From Flavobacteriales bacterium (GTDB lineage Bacteria > Bacteroidota > Bacteroidia > NS11-12g > UBA955), in NCBI GenBank assembly GCA_002737705.1, contig NSIM01000004.1, positions 1 to 64,000 on the forward strand: a stretch of DNA of 64,000 bases, given 5' to 3'. The first letter of the stretch is position 1. Every line of letters begins with the position of its first letter. This document shows, one piece after another, positions 44,351 through 53,886 of this stretch. The translations under genes were made by a program, and so were the position numbers. Below the pieces are notes generated by a model, which saw nothing but the letters and a program-made list of their open reading frames with translations, had not been told where the DNA came from and did no database searches.

Positions 44351-45332
44351 ACGCTTAACAGAACGCGGAAATTTTCCCTTGTTTTTAGTGCTTTTACTCG
44401 CACTGCTTATCCGGGTTCCCGCATTGTTTTATTTGCCCAGGATAGAAACCTTGGTGAAAACAGGAATGCTCTACGATTGTGTAGCATGGGTTAACCAATG
44501 GCCTGTAATTTCTCTCTTATTGGCTCTTTTGATTGTGCTTATCCAAGCTTTTTTTTTGAATGAAATATGCAGAAATCATGGATTGGTAAATCCATTGGGG
44601 TATTTGCCTGCCTATTTTTTTATTATCGTACAAAGCCTCTATCCAGAAAACCTCCTTTTAAGCGAATATCATTTGGGAAATCTATTGGTCTTTATTGGGC
44701 TTTCCTGTTTTTTTCAGTTAAAGGATGGCTATTCAAGGGTTATCTTGTTTTATGGATCACTTGCCTTTGGGGTCGTTGTTTTAATTGTTCCCGATCATTT
44801 AATGGTACTGTTGTTTATTTTGGCGAGTGTCCTGGTTTTTAAGAATATTATGGTCTTGGATGTGATGACTATATTATTTGGTTTGGTTATACCCTATTAT
44901 ATTGTTAGGTCATTGGCATTTATTAACAATTGGGGTTTAACATCCATTGACCAAGTGCTGACCACACCCATAAATATTCAGGTATTTAGCAATGGTATTG
45001 GCATGGTCATCGAAAGATACGCTTTGTTTCTTTTTTTATTGCTGTGTATTCTTATGGGATTACTAAAGCAGGTCAGCAATTATTTTCAAAACAATGTTGA
45101 AGTGCGTAGAAGCAAGCTGGTGGTAATTCTATTTTTTACCTATAGCCTATTGTTAATGCTATTGCATTGGAAGGAATTGCGGAGTTTTCATTTGCTTTCA
45201 GCGTTCCCGGCTGCTGTTTTTTTGTCTAGTTTTTATACGGGCTATCGAATTCCATGGTGGAAGGAATTGTTAAACTTGGCTATTTTCTTGGCTGTCTTAT
45301 ACTCACTGTATGGTTCTTTTTTGGTGTTGTGA
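44343..45332 (+). CDS. Multi-pass membrane protein (possibly DUF6427-like)
   Basis: A 329-aa very hydrophobic protein with about eight to ten membrane helices (for example FPLFLVLLLALLIRVPALFY, then VISLLLALLIVLIQAFFL). The pattern resembles the uncharacterised DUF6427 proteins of Bacteroidota, but I am not certain. Start ATG 44343 overlaps the stop of the exported protein by 8 nt. A joint envelope function for the pair is likely; its nature is unknown. Confidence 0.65.
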   Translation: MIKRLTERGNFPLFLVLLLALLIRVPALFYLPRIETLVKTGMLYDCVAWVNQWPVISLLLALLIVLIQAFFLNEICRNHGLVNPLGYLPAYFFIIVQSLYPENLLLSEYHLGNLLVFIGLSCFFQLKDGYSRVILFYGSLAFGVVVLIVPDHLMVLLFILASVLVFKNIMVLDVMTILFGLVIPYYIVRSLAFINNWGLTSIDQVLTTPINIQVFSNGIGMVIERYALFLFLLLCILMGLLKQVSNYFQNNVEVRRSKLVVILFFTYSLLLMLLHWKELRSFHLLSAFPAAVFLSSFYTGYRIPWWKELLNLAIFLAVLYSLYGSFLVL

Positions 45333-45358
45333 AATCATTCGCGCAGACATTAATTTTG
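45327..45358 (+). promoter_or_regulatory. Promoter of msrB
   Basis: TTG at 45327-45329, 21 nt, then TAATTTTG at 45351-45358. It matches the consensus; the TTG lies within the last codons of the upstream gene. The msrB ATG follows 40 nt later. Confidence 0.6.
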
Positions 45359-45398
45359 GTTTGTACTTTGAAAATTTTTATCGACTTTTGATGTGCTT

Positions 45399-45929
45399 AT
45401 GCGCTGTGGAAGGAGTCTGATTTTATACTTGTTTATCTTGGCTACGATGCCATCATTTTATGCTTGTTATGCAAAAATTTCACCCGCAGACACGCTCTTT
45501 AAAAAACGCACAATACAAAAAAAAATGACAGGATTTTCAGTGGATAAAACAGATGAGCAGTGGATGAAGCAATTGGGTGAAGAAGCATTTCGTGTATTGA
45601 GAAAAAAGGGTACAGAGCCTTCATTTTCTAGCGAATATGAAACTTTTTGGGAGCCAGGAATCTATGTTTGCAAGGGATGTGATGCTGAATTATTCTCCAG
45701 TAATACCAAATTTGATGCGGGTTGTGGGTGGCCAAGTTTTTATCAGTCTATTGACAAAACCAAGGTGAGAGAAATTGAAGATATTTCGTATAACATGAGC
45801 CGAGTGGAAGTGGTTTGCAATGCCTGTGGAGGTCATTTAGGGCATGTTTTTTCTGATGGATTTGGACAGCCAGGTGGTTTGCGGTATTGCATCAATGGGG
45901 TGAGTTTGGGATTTAAAAAGAAGGAGTAA
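45399..45929 (+). CDS. msrB: Peptide-methionine (R)-S-oxide reductase, exported
   Basis: Repairs oxidised methionine (R form) in proteins. Both zinc CxxC pairs are present (CKGC near residue 90 and CNAC near 138), with GGHLGHVFSDGF and the catalytic Cys in GLRYCING near the end. It has an N-terminal hydrophobic signal (LILYLFILATMPSFYAC), so it acts in the periplasm, perhaps as a lipoprotein, unlike cytoplasmic MsrB. I use ATG 45399 rather than the GTG two codons earlier. It has its own consensus promoter. Confidence 0.92.
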   Translation: MRCGRSLILYLFILATMPSFYACYAKISPADTLFKKRTIQKKMTGFSVDKTDEQWMKQLGEEAFRVLRKKGTEPSFSSEYETFWEPGIYVCKGCDAELFSSNTKFDAGCGWPSFYQSIDKTKVREIEDISYNMSRVEVVCNACGGHLGHVFSDGFGQPGGLRYCINGVSLGFKKKE

Positions 45930-45985
45930 TTTCTGTAGTTGTGATAGGCAATCATAGGGCTTTGTTGTAACTTGGCTCTTTGTTT

Positions 45986-48931
45986 ATGACGAAAGGAAAA
46001 CTTTTTTTATTGGATGGTATGGCCCTTATATATCGGGCTTTTTTTGCATTTAGCCAAAATCCACGCATGACAAGCAAAGGGTTTAATGCCAGTGCAATGT
46101 TTGGATTTACAAATACCTTATTAGAAATTATTCGAAAACAAAAACCTACGCATATCGCAGTGGTATTTGATACTCCAGCCCCCACAAAAAGACATATCCA
46201 ATATACTGCATACAAGGCACAAAGAGAAGCGATGCCAGAAGATTTGCGCTTAAGTATTCCCTTTATTTTCCGCATTGTTGAGGGATTTAATATTCCAGTA
46301 ATTGCCATGGATGGGTATGAGGCTGACGATATAATTGGAACATTGGCCTGGAAGGCGGGAGATTTGGGATATGATGTTTTTATGATGACTCCCGATAAAG
46401 ACTTCGGTCAATTGGTCCGCGAAAACGTAAAAATCTTCAAACCCGGTCGAATGGGCAATGATGATGAAATTTTGGGTATACAAGAGGTGCTTAGCAAGTG
46501 GGAAATTTCTGACCCTAAGCAGGTAATTGATATTTTGGGGCTTTGGGGAGATGCATCTGACAATATTCCTGGGGTACCAGGTGTGGGCGAAAAGACAGCA
46601 AAAAAGTTGATACAGGAGTTTGGCAGCATGGAGGTAATTCTTGAAAATACCCATCAACTGAAGGGCAAGTTGCAAGAGAATTTTATTGCCTTTGCCGAAC
46701 AAGCAAAAATGAGCAAGTGGTTGGCAACCATAGATACCGCCGTCCCCCTTGAATTGGACATAGAAAACTTTTCCTTAAAACCCCTCGACGAAACGCTCTT
46801 GCGCAATGTGTTTGACGAATTAGAATTTAGAAATATGTTGCGCAGAGCGATGTCTGAAGCAGCTGCGGCTCACTCTATGCCAATACCAAGGCCTTCTTCG
46901 GCACCAGTTCCTGGCCTTGAATCACCCCGTGTCGAAAACAATGAAGACAAGAATGCGCATGCCCCAATGGGATTTGATTTGTTTGGGCAGCCCATCAGCA
47001 CCGCTGTAAAAAAGCAAAGTAGAAATGCAAAAATTGCTTCTGTAGACCAAGCAAAGCCTTTAAACATATTCGAAGAGTCATACCCAGAAAACAATGATGA
47101 AACCCTGCCACCGTTAAAGTACAAAACCCTGGCGGATGTTGATCATCAATACCGCATTGCAGAAAACACATCCGAGAGAGCCAAACTATTGGCAGAATTA
47201 CAAGCTGCTGAGGCCTTTTGTTTCGATACCGAAACCACCGGTATAGAATCCATGCAAGCTTCACTGGTGGGCTTGTCGTTTTCGACCAAAGCGTTCACGG
47301 GTTGGTATGTTCCCATTCCCATTACTAGAGATGAAGCAGCGCTTATCCTTGATGAATTTAGGGATATTTTCGCTTCGCCAAAACGCAAAATTGCCCAAAA
47401 TATTAAATATGATATTTCGGTATTGCGAAATTATTCAGTGGCAATAGCGCCTCCGTTTTTTGATACGATGTTGGCCCACTATTTATTGGAGCCAGACCAA
47501 AGGCATAACATGCAATGGATGAGTGAGAAATTTTTGGGATATACCCCCATTTCAATTGAAACACTCATTGGAAAAAAAGGGAAAAATCAAGGCAATATGA
47601 AGGATGTTCCTTTAGCGCAAATTGCTGAATACGCCAGCGAGGACGCCGACATAACAATCCAATTGTATGGGATTCTTCGAGATGCCATTGCCGAAAGGGG
47701 CCTGGATAAATTACTCAATGAAGTAGAAATGCCTCTTGTGACAGTATTAGAGGAAATGGAACGGGAGGGCGTGAAGATCGATGTTGCATTTTTACAGGAC
47801 TACAGCAAAGAATTGCTTACCCAAGTCCGAATGGTTGAATCTACCATTTTTGGTCTTGCCGGGAAAACTTTCAATATTGCTTCTGCACAGCAAGTGGGAA
47901 ATATCTTGTTTGAGCAATTGAAATTGTTAGAAAAACCCAAGAAAACCAAAACAGGCCAGTACCAAACAGATGAAGAGTCACTGAATTCAATTCTTGACAA
48001 ACATCCTATTGTCCAACAAATTTTGGATTTTAGAACCCTTCAAAAATTAAAAAGCACCTATGTAGATGCTTTGCCGCTTTTGGTAAGTGAAAAAACCGGT
48101 CGCATCCATACCCATTTTAACCAAGCCGTTGCTGCAACAGGCAGACTGAGTAGCCAAAACCCCAATTTGCAGAATATCCCAATTCGCACAGAATTGGGTC
48201 GAGAAATTCGGAAAGCCTTTGTGCCACAGGGTTCCGAAAAACAGCTCTTAAGTTGTGATTATTCTCAGATAGAATTGCGAATCATTGCCCATATTAGTGC
48301 CGATAAAGCCATGCAAGAGGCATTCCGTCAGGGTATAGACATTCACATTGCTACTGCTTCAAAAGTGTGGGACGTTCCTGTAGATCAAGTAGATAAAGAA
48401 ATGCGCAGGAAAGCAAAAACTGTAAATTTCGGAATCATTTATGGCATTTCCGCGTTTGGCCTCAGCCAAAGAGTTGGAATTTCCCGTACCGAAGCAAAAG
48501 AAATTATACAACAGTATTTTATTCAGTTTGGGGGAATCAAAGACTATATGGATGAAACCGTCTTGAAGGCGAAAGAAATGGGTTATGTTGAGACCATTCT
48601 GGGCCGCCGGAGATATATGCGAGACATCAATTCGGTGAATGCGGTTATGCGCGGATTTGCCGAAAGAAATGCCATAAATGCTCCCATTCAGGGCAGTGCA
48701 GCCGACATGATCAAGCTCGCTATGATCCATATTCAAGATTGGTTAAAAGCCGAGAAGTGTAAAACCCGTATGCTATTGCAGGTGCACGACGAATTGCTTT
48801 TTGAGGTGCCCCGTGAAGAATTGTTATGGGTCGAACCAAAAATAAAATCACTCATGGAAAATGCATTGCCTCTTAACATACCTGTACTGGTAGAATCGGG
48901 TATAGGGTCGAATTGGCTTGAGGCCCACTAA
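45986..48931 (+). CDS. polA: DNA polymerase I
   Basis: Repair and Okazaki-fragment processing polymerase. The N-terminal 5' nuclease domain (about residues 1-290) includes MDGYEADDIIGTLA and the GVPGVGEKTAKKLI helix-hairpin-helix. The 3'-5' exonuclease is intact: FDTETTG (Exo I), NIKYD (Exo II) and YASEDAD (Exo III), about 415-555. The polymerase domain has DYSQIELRI (motif A), RRKAKTVNFGIIYG (motif B) and QVHDELLFEV (motif C). At 981 aa from ATG 45986 it is slightly long because of a variable linker near residues 300-380. Its last 4 nt overlap the convergent porin gene. Confidence 0.97.
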   Translation: MTKGKLFLLDGMALIYRAFFAFSQNPRMTSKGFNASAMFGFTNTLLEIIRKQKPTHIAVVFDTPAPTKRHIQYTAYKAQREAMPEDLRLSIPFIFRIVEGFNIPVIAMDGYEADDIIGTLAWKAGDLGYDVFMMTPDKDFGQLVRENVKIFKPGRMGNDDEILGIQEVLSKWEISDPKQVIDILGLWGDASDNIPGVPGVGEKTAKKLIQEFGSMEVILENTHQLKGKLQENFIAFAEQAKMSKWLATIDTAVPLELDIENFSLKPLDETLLRNVFDELEFRNMLRRAMSEAAAAHSMPIPRPSSAPVPGLESPRVENNEDKNAHAPMGFDLFGQPISTAVKKQSRNAKIASVDQAKPLNIFEESYPENNDETLPPLKYKTLADVDHQYRIAENTSERAKLLAELQAAEAFCFDTETTGIESMQASLVGLSFSTKAFTGWYVPIPITRDEAALILDEFRDIFASPKRKIAQNIKYDISVLRNYSVAIAPPFFDTMLAHYLLEPDQRHNMQWMSEKFLGYTPISIETLIGKKGKNQGNMKDVPLAQIAEYASEDADITIQLYGILRDAIAERGLDKLLNEVEMPLVTVLEEMEREGVKIDVAFLQDYSKELLTQVRMVESTIFGLAGKTFNIASAQQVGNILFEQLKLLEKPKKTKTGQYQTDEESLNSILDKHPIVQQILDFRTLQKLKSTYVDALPLLVSEKTGRIHTHFNQAVAATGRLSSQNPNLQNIPIRTELGREIRKAFVPQGSEKQLLSCDYSQIELRIIAHISADKAMQEAFRQGIDIHIATASKVWDVPVDQVDKEMRRKAKTVNFGIIYGISAFGLSQRVGISRTEAKEIIQQYFIQFGGIKDYMDETVLKAKEMGYVETILGRRRYMRDINSVNAVMRGFAERNAINAPIQGSAADMIKLAMIHIQDWLKAEKCKTRMLLQVHDELLFEVPREELLWVEPKIKSLMENALPLNIPVLVESGIGSNWLEAH

Positions 48932-51135
48932 TTAAAGAATTTCCATTGTAAGCCAAATCGAATGCGATAGGGCTGTGTTGGATAGCCTTGAATGTACTGG
49001 AAACGGGTATTGAAACCGGGAATCACCACAAGTTCGTTGAGGTGTTCAATCCTAACAAAAATGTCTATCCATTGAACCCGCGCATTGGCATATACATCAA
49101 GCTCTAGGTAATTTCCAAGCTGCTTGCCTTGACTTGCGTATATAAAGCTAGCCGCATCGGCCCGATAGAATATATTCTGGTAATGGGACACATAACGAAG
49201 ATCTGTTCCAAGGCGAAGTTTCATTGCTTTGTGAAAAATCGGGGCCTCGTAAAAAATAGACGTCGTGCTCAACCATTTGGGCATCCCCATATTAAATAAA
49301 ATGTTTAATTCATGTTTTTTATATGATTGATATAATATAGATTGTAAAATTGTAATTTTTTTGTATTTGATGCATTTTTGCAATTCAATTTTTGCAAATT
49401 GCACGCTTAGTAGTTGTGTTGCTGGTAAAGAATCGATGGAAACCAATGGCCGATCCAAGATTCCCAAATCTGAAAAAATTCTCAAAAAAGATTTTGAGTG
49501 AATACCTTTTTTATGCGTTATTCCAATCTGCAATGACCTGGATCCTGTTGGCTCAAAATTTCTTTCGAACTGGTAGTGATTGCTCTCAAATTGGTATTGA
49601 AATAGTGAGGCATATTGCATCTGACTGGTGATTCCAAGTTCTATTCCCAATGTTTGCTTTGGTACAAAGAAATATTTTGTTAATCCTTCAAGGCGAAACG
49701 AATCAATTGGACCCTTTTCGTTTACAATAAATCGCATTGATTTAACACCTTCCAAAAATACTGTGTCAGATTTATTGCGCAGGGGTATGCGGAGGGTATT
49801 TGATCGTAAGGTTAGAGTGTGACTTCCCTTTGAATACCCACTGAACATAAATTCACCATTGAGATTGATTCTATCCGAATTCCATTTGGCTTGAAATCCT
49901 TGTGAGAACACTTTTTTTACCGATTGTTTGTTCAAAAAATTGGGTTGAATAAATTGATATTGACCGCTTTGAAATACGTGATTTAAGCCAATGACTGCAT
50001 TTCTATATCCAAGGCCAAGATGGCGCTCAAGTCCGAACCTATGGGTAAAGAGGTTCCAGGCACTACTGTCTGCTACCTTTTTTGTTTCATTAAAGGTTTG
50101 AGAACCATAGTAATTACTGTCTCGATTTTCATCTTTATACTGGAATTTTACCTTCTCCCATACCATTGATTCTGTGAGAAACCATTGGGGTCTAGTATTC
50201 AATTGGTAGCGGTTCCACAGAAGGTGTTTATTGTTTTCTATTGATGATTTTGCTTTGTCTAACTGGGGAGTGTAATACCCAAGAGGTCGCATTTGCCACT
50301 GGGAAGAATTGACGGGAATAAAGAACAGGCTATCATTTGCCAGACCTCCATTTTCAACCCTTCTTGATCGATTCCAACTGAATACAATAATTTGTTTAAA
50401 GCGTTTATTTTGGGATTGGAAAAGACTTCCGAAACGAATTCTTTTACGGGTATTGTTTTGAAGAGAGCCCAAATATTGCTCTTGATTAACACTACTATTA
50501 TAGTCGAGTGCGATGTTCCACCCCGGGCTAAAATTTTGGGTGTGCAATGCCTTTAACGCAATGGTATTACCCGGACCTTGCATATAATTAAATTGCGTAA
50601 AAGGGGCGAAAGCCTGATAAAATTGCATGTCTTCTGGGTAGTTGTCGGAACAAGCAAAAGGATTAAATCCGATGCGGATTAACCCATCCAACGACAGGGG
50701 ATTTTTATTGTGGACCATCAGCGATTGCCCTGTAAGTGTGTGCATAGGACTTCCAGTTTCTCCCAAATCGGCCATTGTATACCGTGTTTCATTTCGATAG
50801 AAAGAAGTATTTACCGCATTGGTGTCGTAGGAATACGATTCGTAGGCAAGGGTATCCTTTGGATTCGAAGGATTACACACTATGCGCAAAGGATACTTCC
50901 CTGTATTCCCCATGAAATAAATCAAATCAGCTGTTTGTGGGTGTATTTTGAATTTTACATTTTTCTTATTGACTTCTGCCCTAACTTTGGAAGAATCGTA
51001 AGATGACAAATCCATTTGCAGGGCGCCTATGCCTTGTGCATACGAAGGAATAGCAACGGCAGCGAATTGCAGTATTAACGATATGTTCAGAAGCAGTCTA
51101 GTCAAAATGAAATAAAATGTATTGCAAATTTGCAT
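48928..51135 (-). CDS. Putative porin, outer-membrane beta-barrel
   Basis: A protein of 735 aa with a signal peptide (LLLNISLILQFAAVAIPSYA). The sequence after about residue 120 shows the long series of amphipathic strands and turns seen in the 'putative porin' family of Bacteroidota (ACSDNYPEDMQFYQAFAPFT, TQNFSPGWNIALDYNS) and ends with RFGLQWKFFN, an aromatic C-terminal barrel signature. I choose ATG 51135 over the track start (51165) because the signal then begins normally. Substrate unknown. It is convergent with polA and divergent from the 157-aa membrane protein. Confidence 0.78.
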   Translation of the reverse strand: MQICNTFYFILTRLLLNISLILQFAAVAIPSYAQGIGALQMDLSSYDSSKVRAEVNKKNVKFKIHPQTADLIYFMGNTGKYPLRIVCNPSNPKDTLAYESYSYDTNAVNTSFYRNETRYTMADLGETGSPMHTLTGQSLMVHNKNPLSLDGLIRIGFNPFACSDNYPEDMQFYQAFAPFTQFNYMQGPGNTIALKALHTQNFSPGWNIALDYNSSVNQEQYLGSLQNNTRKRIRFGSLFQSQNKRFKQIIVFSWNRSRRVENGGLANDSLFFIPVNSSQWQMRPLGYYTPQLDKAKSSIENNKHLLWNRYQLNTRPQWFLTESMVWEKVKFQYKDENRDSNYYGSQTFNETKKVADSSAWNLFTHRFGLERHLGLGYRNAVIGLNHVFQSGQYQFIQPNFLNKQSVKKVFSQGFQAKWNSDRINLNGEFMFSGYSKGSHTLTLRSNTLRIPLRNKSDTVFLEGVKSMRFIVNEKGPIDSFRLEGLTKYFFVPKQTLGIELGITSQMQYASLFQYQFESNHYQFERNFEPTGSRSLQIGITHKKGIHSKSFLRIFSDLGILDRPLVSIDSLPATQLLSVQFAKIELQKCIKYKKITILQSILYQSYKKHELNILFNMGMPKWLSTTSIFYEAPIFHKAMKLRLGTDLRYVSHYQNIFYRADAASFIYASQGKQLGNYLELDVYANARVQWIDIFVRIEHLNELVVIPGFNTRFQYIQGYPTQPYRIRFGLQWKFFN

Positions 51136-51177
51136 ATAATTATCCACGCTTTGACTGTAAGCCATTATTTTGAAACG

Positions 51178-51651
51178 ATGATCGATACATTTCTATTGTT
51201 AAAGTACTTGGCGGTCTTAATCCTCAGTACATTTAAGTATATTTTAGGGGTGTTGGCACTTTTAGCCAGTCCACAATCCAACCCCTTAATTGATTTCTGT
51301 GTAACCTCTTTCGGGGGGATTTTGGGGGTATTTATCTGGATTTTTTTGGGTTCGCTAATCCAAAAAACCTTTATTCGGTATAGCGTAATTCTGAGACAAA
51401 AAAGAAATCCTACAGGGTCAATAACCCCAAAAAAGTTTAGTAAAAAAAATCGCATTTTAGTAAAAATTAAACGTTTTGGGGGCGTGCCCATTCTGGCTTT
51501 TTTATCGCCTTATCTTTTGAGTTTGCCAATTGGATGTTTCATTTGCATTGCAATGGAATCGAATCGATGGCGGGTATTTGCCTATATGGTACTGTCCATT
51601 TTGTTTTGGGGGTCCATCACATTTGGATCAAAATGGATTTTTGCTTCATAA
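51178..51651 (+). CDS. Small membrane protein (157 aa), hypothetical
   Basis: A hydrophobic protein with about four membrane segments (TFLLLKYLAVLILSTFKYIL, GGILGVFIWIFLGSLI, a central Lys/Arg-rich cytoplasmic loop, then LSPYLLSLPIGCFICIAM and VFAYMVLSILFWGSITFGSK). No family recognised. The track start lies 16 codons upstream inside the divergent porin start; ATG 51178 gives a normal N-terminus. It precedes the lipoprotein gene by about 185 nt. Confidence 0.65.
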   Translation: MIDTFLLLKYLAVLILSTFKYILGVLALLASPQSNPLIDFCVTSFGGILGVFIWIFLGSLIQKTFIRYSVILRQKRNPTGSITPKKFSKKNRILVKIKRFGGVPILAFLSPYLLSLPIGCFICIAMESNRWRVFAYMVLSILFWGSITFGSKWIFAS

Positions 51652-51837
51652 ATTATTCCTCACAATTGGCCAAATTGACTTGAAAAATCTTCGTGGTCAC
51701 GTTTTGTGTCATTGTTTGGAAATCATTCCTTTTTTTGCCAGCCTATTGAAGGAGCTAGTACACTATTTTGGCAATATTTTAATTTTTACGGGTGGAAAGT
51801 TTCACAAACCAAAGACAAGGCGTTAAATTGTGCTCGA

Positions 51838-53886
51838 ATGCGTAAGCAATACATTGTTTCTTTCTTTTTGGGTGTAGTATTTTTTTTTGCGGCGTGTAAG
51901 CGTGAGCCACTCTCTTGGGATGTAGCCGTTTCGGTACCCTTGTTTAAGTCCAATTTAGGATTGGGTCAGATCGATGCCAAATTTCTGAAGAACACAGTTT
52001 CTGATAGTGGTTATTTGCTCAATTACGAAAATTTACTTTACAGCTACCGCATGGCCAATATACGGGTTTATGATACGGGAATCTCCGCATCTTTTACCCT
52101 CCGCCGATTAAAATTGAGTGACCGCAGTATTCTACAAAAGATAAGCTTGGGTCAGATCAATCCCTTGTTTAAATTATTAGATGGACAAACTGCCAATATT
52201 CCTGAGCAAAATCAGGGAAATCTATCTCCCGTTGATATAGATGCCAGCGCATTTTTTGAAACCGCTACATTGGATAGCGGATTTTTAGATATTGGCATTT
52301 CTAATGGATTGCCAGTTAACATAAAATTGGTGGTTTTTGAACTTGCAAATGCGAATGACAATAGCCAGGTTGCCTATGATTCATTTACCAATATTCCCAT
52401 TGGAGGAAAAGTCACAAAACGCATCGACTTAAGAAATAAAACTGTTTCAAAAGGCCTTAAAGGGAGTATCAAGCGCCTTACCACCGAGGCAAGCTCAGGA
52501 CCCGTATTAATAGATGCAAGCAAAGGGGTTGACATTGAGCTTTCCTTATCTCACTTGCGACCTAGGTATGCAATAGCGGCCTTCCCATCCCAAAATGTGA
52601 TCGAACAAAATGAGGGTCTTACCGTATATATGGGTGGGGCCGAAGTGAAATATTTTAAAGCCAAAAGTGGGATGTTGCGCATGAATTTGGTTAGTACGAT
52701 ACAAGAAGACATGACCATGTTCTTTGAAATTCCCAGCGCCATCAAACAAGGCAAAAAACTCTCAAGAATTGTTAAATTGCCCGCCGCCAAGCCCGGAGGA
52801 ATTAGTACCCGCGATGAACTGTTTGATCTCACCGATTATTTATTTGATTGCCGTGGAAAGAATCCAGACACCAAGGATACGGTCAATACATTCCACCAGA
52901 TTCTGATTGTTACGCTCGATAGTTCTGGAAGAACGGTAGCTGTCGGACTCAAAGATAGCATCCGAATTGATTATCATTTGGAATCAATGATCCCAGACTA
53001 TGCCATAGGATATATGGGTCAAACACTTACCCAAACTGGAAATCAAGTGGCTCCATTTGATTTGTTTAAAGGCTTGGACGGCGATGTAAAATTCAAGGAT
53101 TTTAAAATGAGTTTATTGCTACGCAATTCCATTGGTAGCGATGGCCGCTTAAAAGTAAATAGCCTGGTAGGAGAAAATGTCTTTACAAACAAGAAAACAC
53201 CCTTAACGGCCACTCCCTTCGCCAATGACATTTTGATTTCATCTCCCCCTTTTGTGAACAACGCATATACCGAAACTGAAATTGAGTTAAACGGCAACAA
53301 TTCAAACATCAAGCAGTTTATTGAAAATTTACCCCAGCGTCTTCAGTATAATATTGATCTAGAAACAAATCCCAATGGCAATGTAAACCTCTACAAGGAT
53401 TTTGTTTTTGAAAATAGCAAAGTAGATGTTTTGCTGAAGGTGGAGGTTCCGGCAGAATTTTCATTGGGTAAATTTGCCCTCCGTGATACGCAAAGTGTAG
53501 ATTGGAATGCAATTGGAGGACTAGACCGTGTTAAGTCGGCTAAATTAAACGTGAGGGTAAAAAATATGTTTCCGTTGGGCGCGAACTTACAATTGGTTTT
53601 ACTCGACAACAATGAACAAGGGATTGCTGCATTGGATATAAATCCATCAGAGGGTATTATTTTACCAGCAATCGTCGATTCGAAGGGATTTGCTACGAAT
53701 CCTTTTGATGGGGCGTTTTCCATTGCCATAGGAAGAGATAAAATTGATGCGTTAAAAAAGACAAAATTTATTGCCATCACAACCACTTTAATTGGCAATG
53801 GAAAAATGCAAAAAATATACGATAATGCCCGTGTTATCATATCAACAACCATTGATTTTGAGTATGAATCGCGGTATAGGAAGTAA
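51838..53886 (+). CDS. Hypothetical lipoprotein (682 aa)
   Basis: From ATG 51838 the protein starts with a lipoprotein signal (MRKQYIVSFFLGVVFFFAAC, Cys at residue 20). The body is beta-rich, with repeated Asp/Asn/Gly turns and no enzyme motif. The track start at 51706 would put 44 unrelated residues before the signal. Its final 23 nt overlap the next gene, which encodes a barrel-like protein, so the two are coupled and may form a complex at the outer membrane. Family not recognised. Confidence 0.7.
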   Translation: MRKQYIVSFFLGVVFFFAACKREPLSWDVAVSVPLFKSNLGLGQIDAKFLKNTVSDSGYLLNYENLLYSYRMANIRVYDTGISASFTLRRLKLSDRSILQKISLGQINPLFKLLDGQTANIPEQNQGNLSPVDIDASAFFETATLDSGFLDIGISNGLPVNIKLVVFELANANDNSQVAYDSFTNIPIGGKVTKRIDLRNKTVSKGLKGSIKRLTTEASSGPVLIDASKGVDIELSLSHLRPRYAIAAFPSQNVIEQNEGLTVYMGGAEVKYFKAKSGMLRMNLVSTIQEDMTMFFEIPSAIKQGKKLSRIVKLPAAKPGGISTRDELFDLTDYLFDCRGKNPDTKDTVNTFHQILIVTLDSSGRTVAVGLKDSIRIDYHLESMIPDYAIGYMGQTLTQTGNQVAPFDLFKGLDGDVKFKDFKMSLLLRNSIGSDGRLKVNSLVGENVFTNKKTPLTATPFANDILISSPPFVNNAYTETEIELNGNNSNIKQFIENLPQRLQYNIDLETNPNGNVNLYKDFVFENSKVDVLLKVEVPAEFSLGKFALRDTQSVDWNAIGGLDRVKSAKLNVRVKNMFPLGANLQLVLLDNNEQGIAALDINPSEGIILPAIVDSKGFATNPFDGAFSIAIGRDKIDALKKTKFIAITTTLIGNGKMQKIYDNARVIISTTIDFEYESRYRK

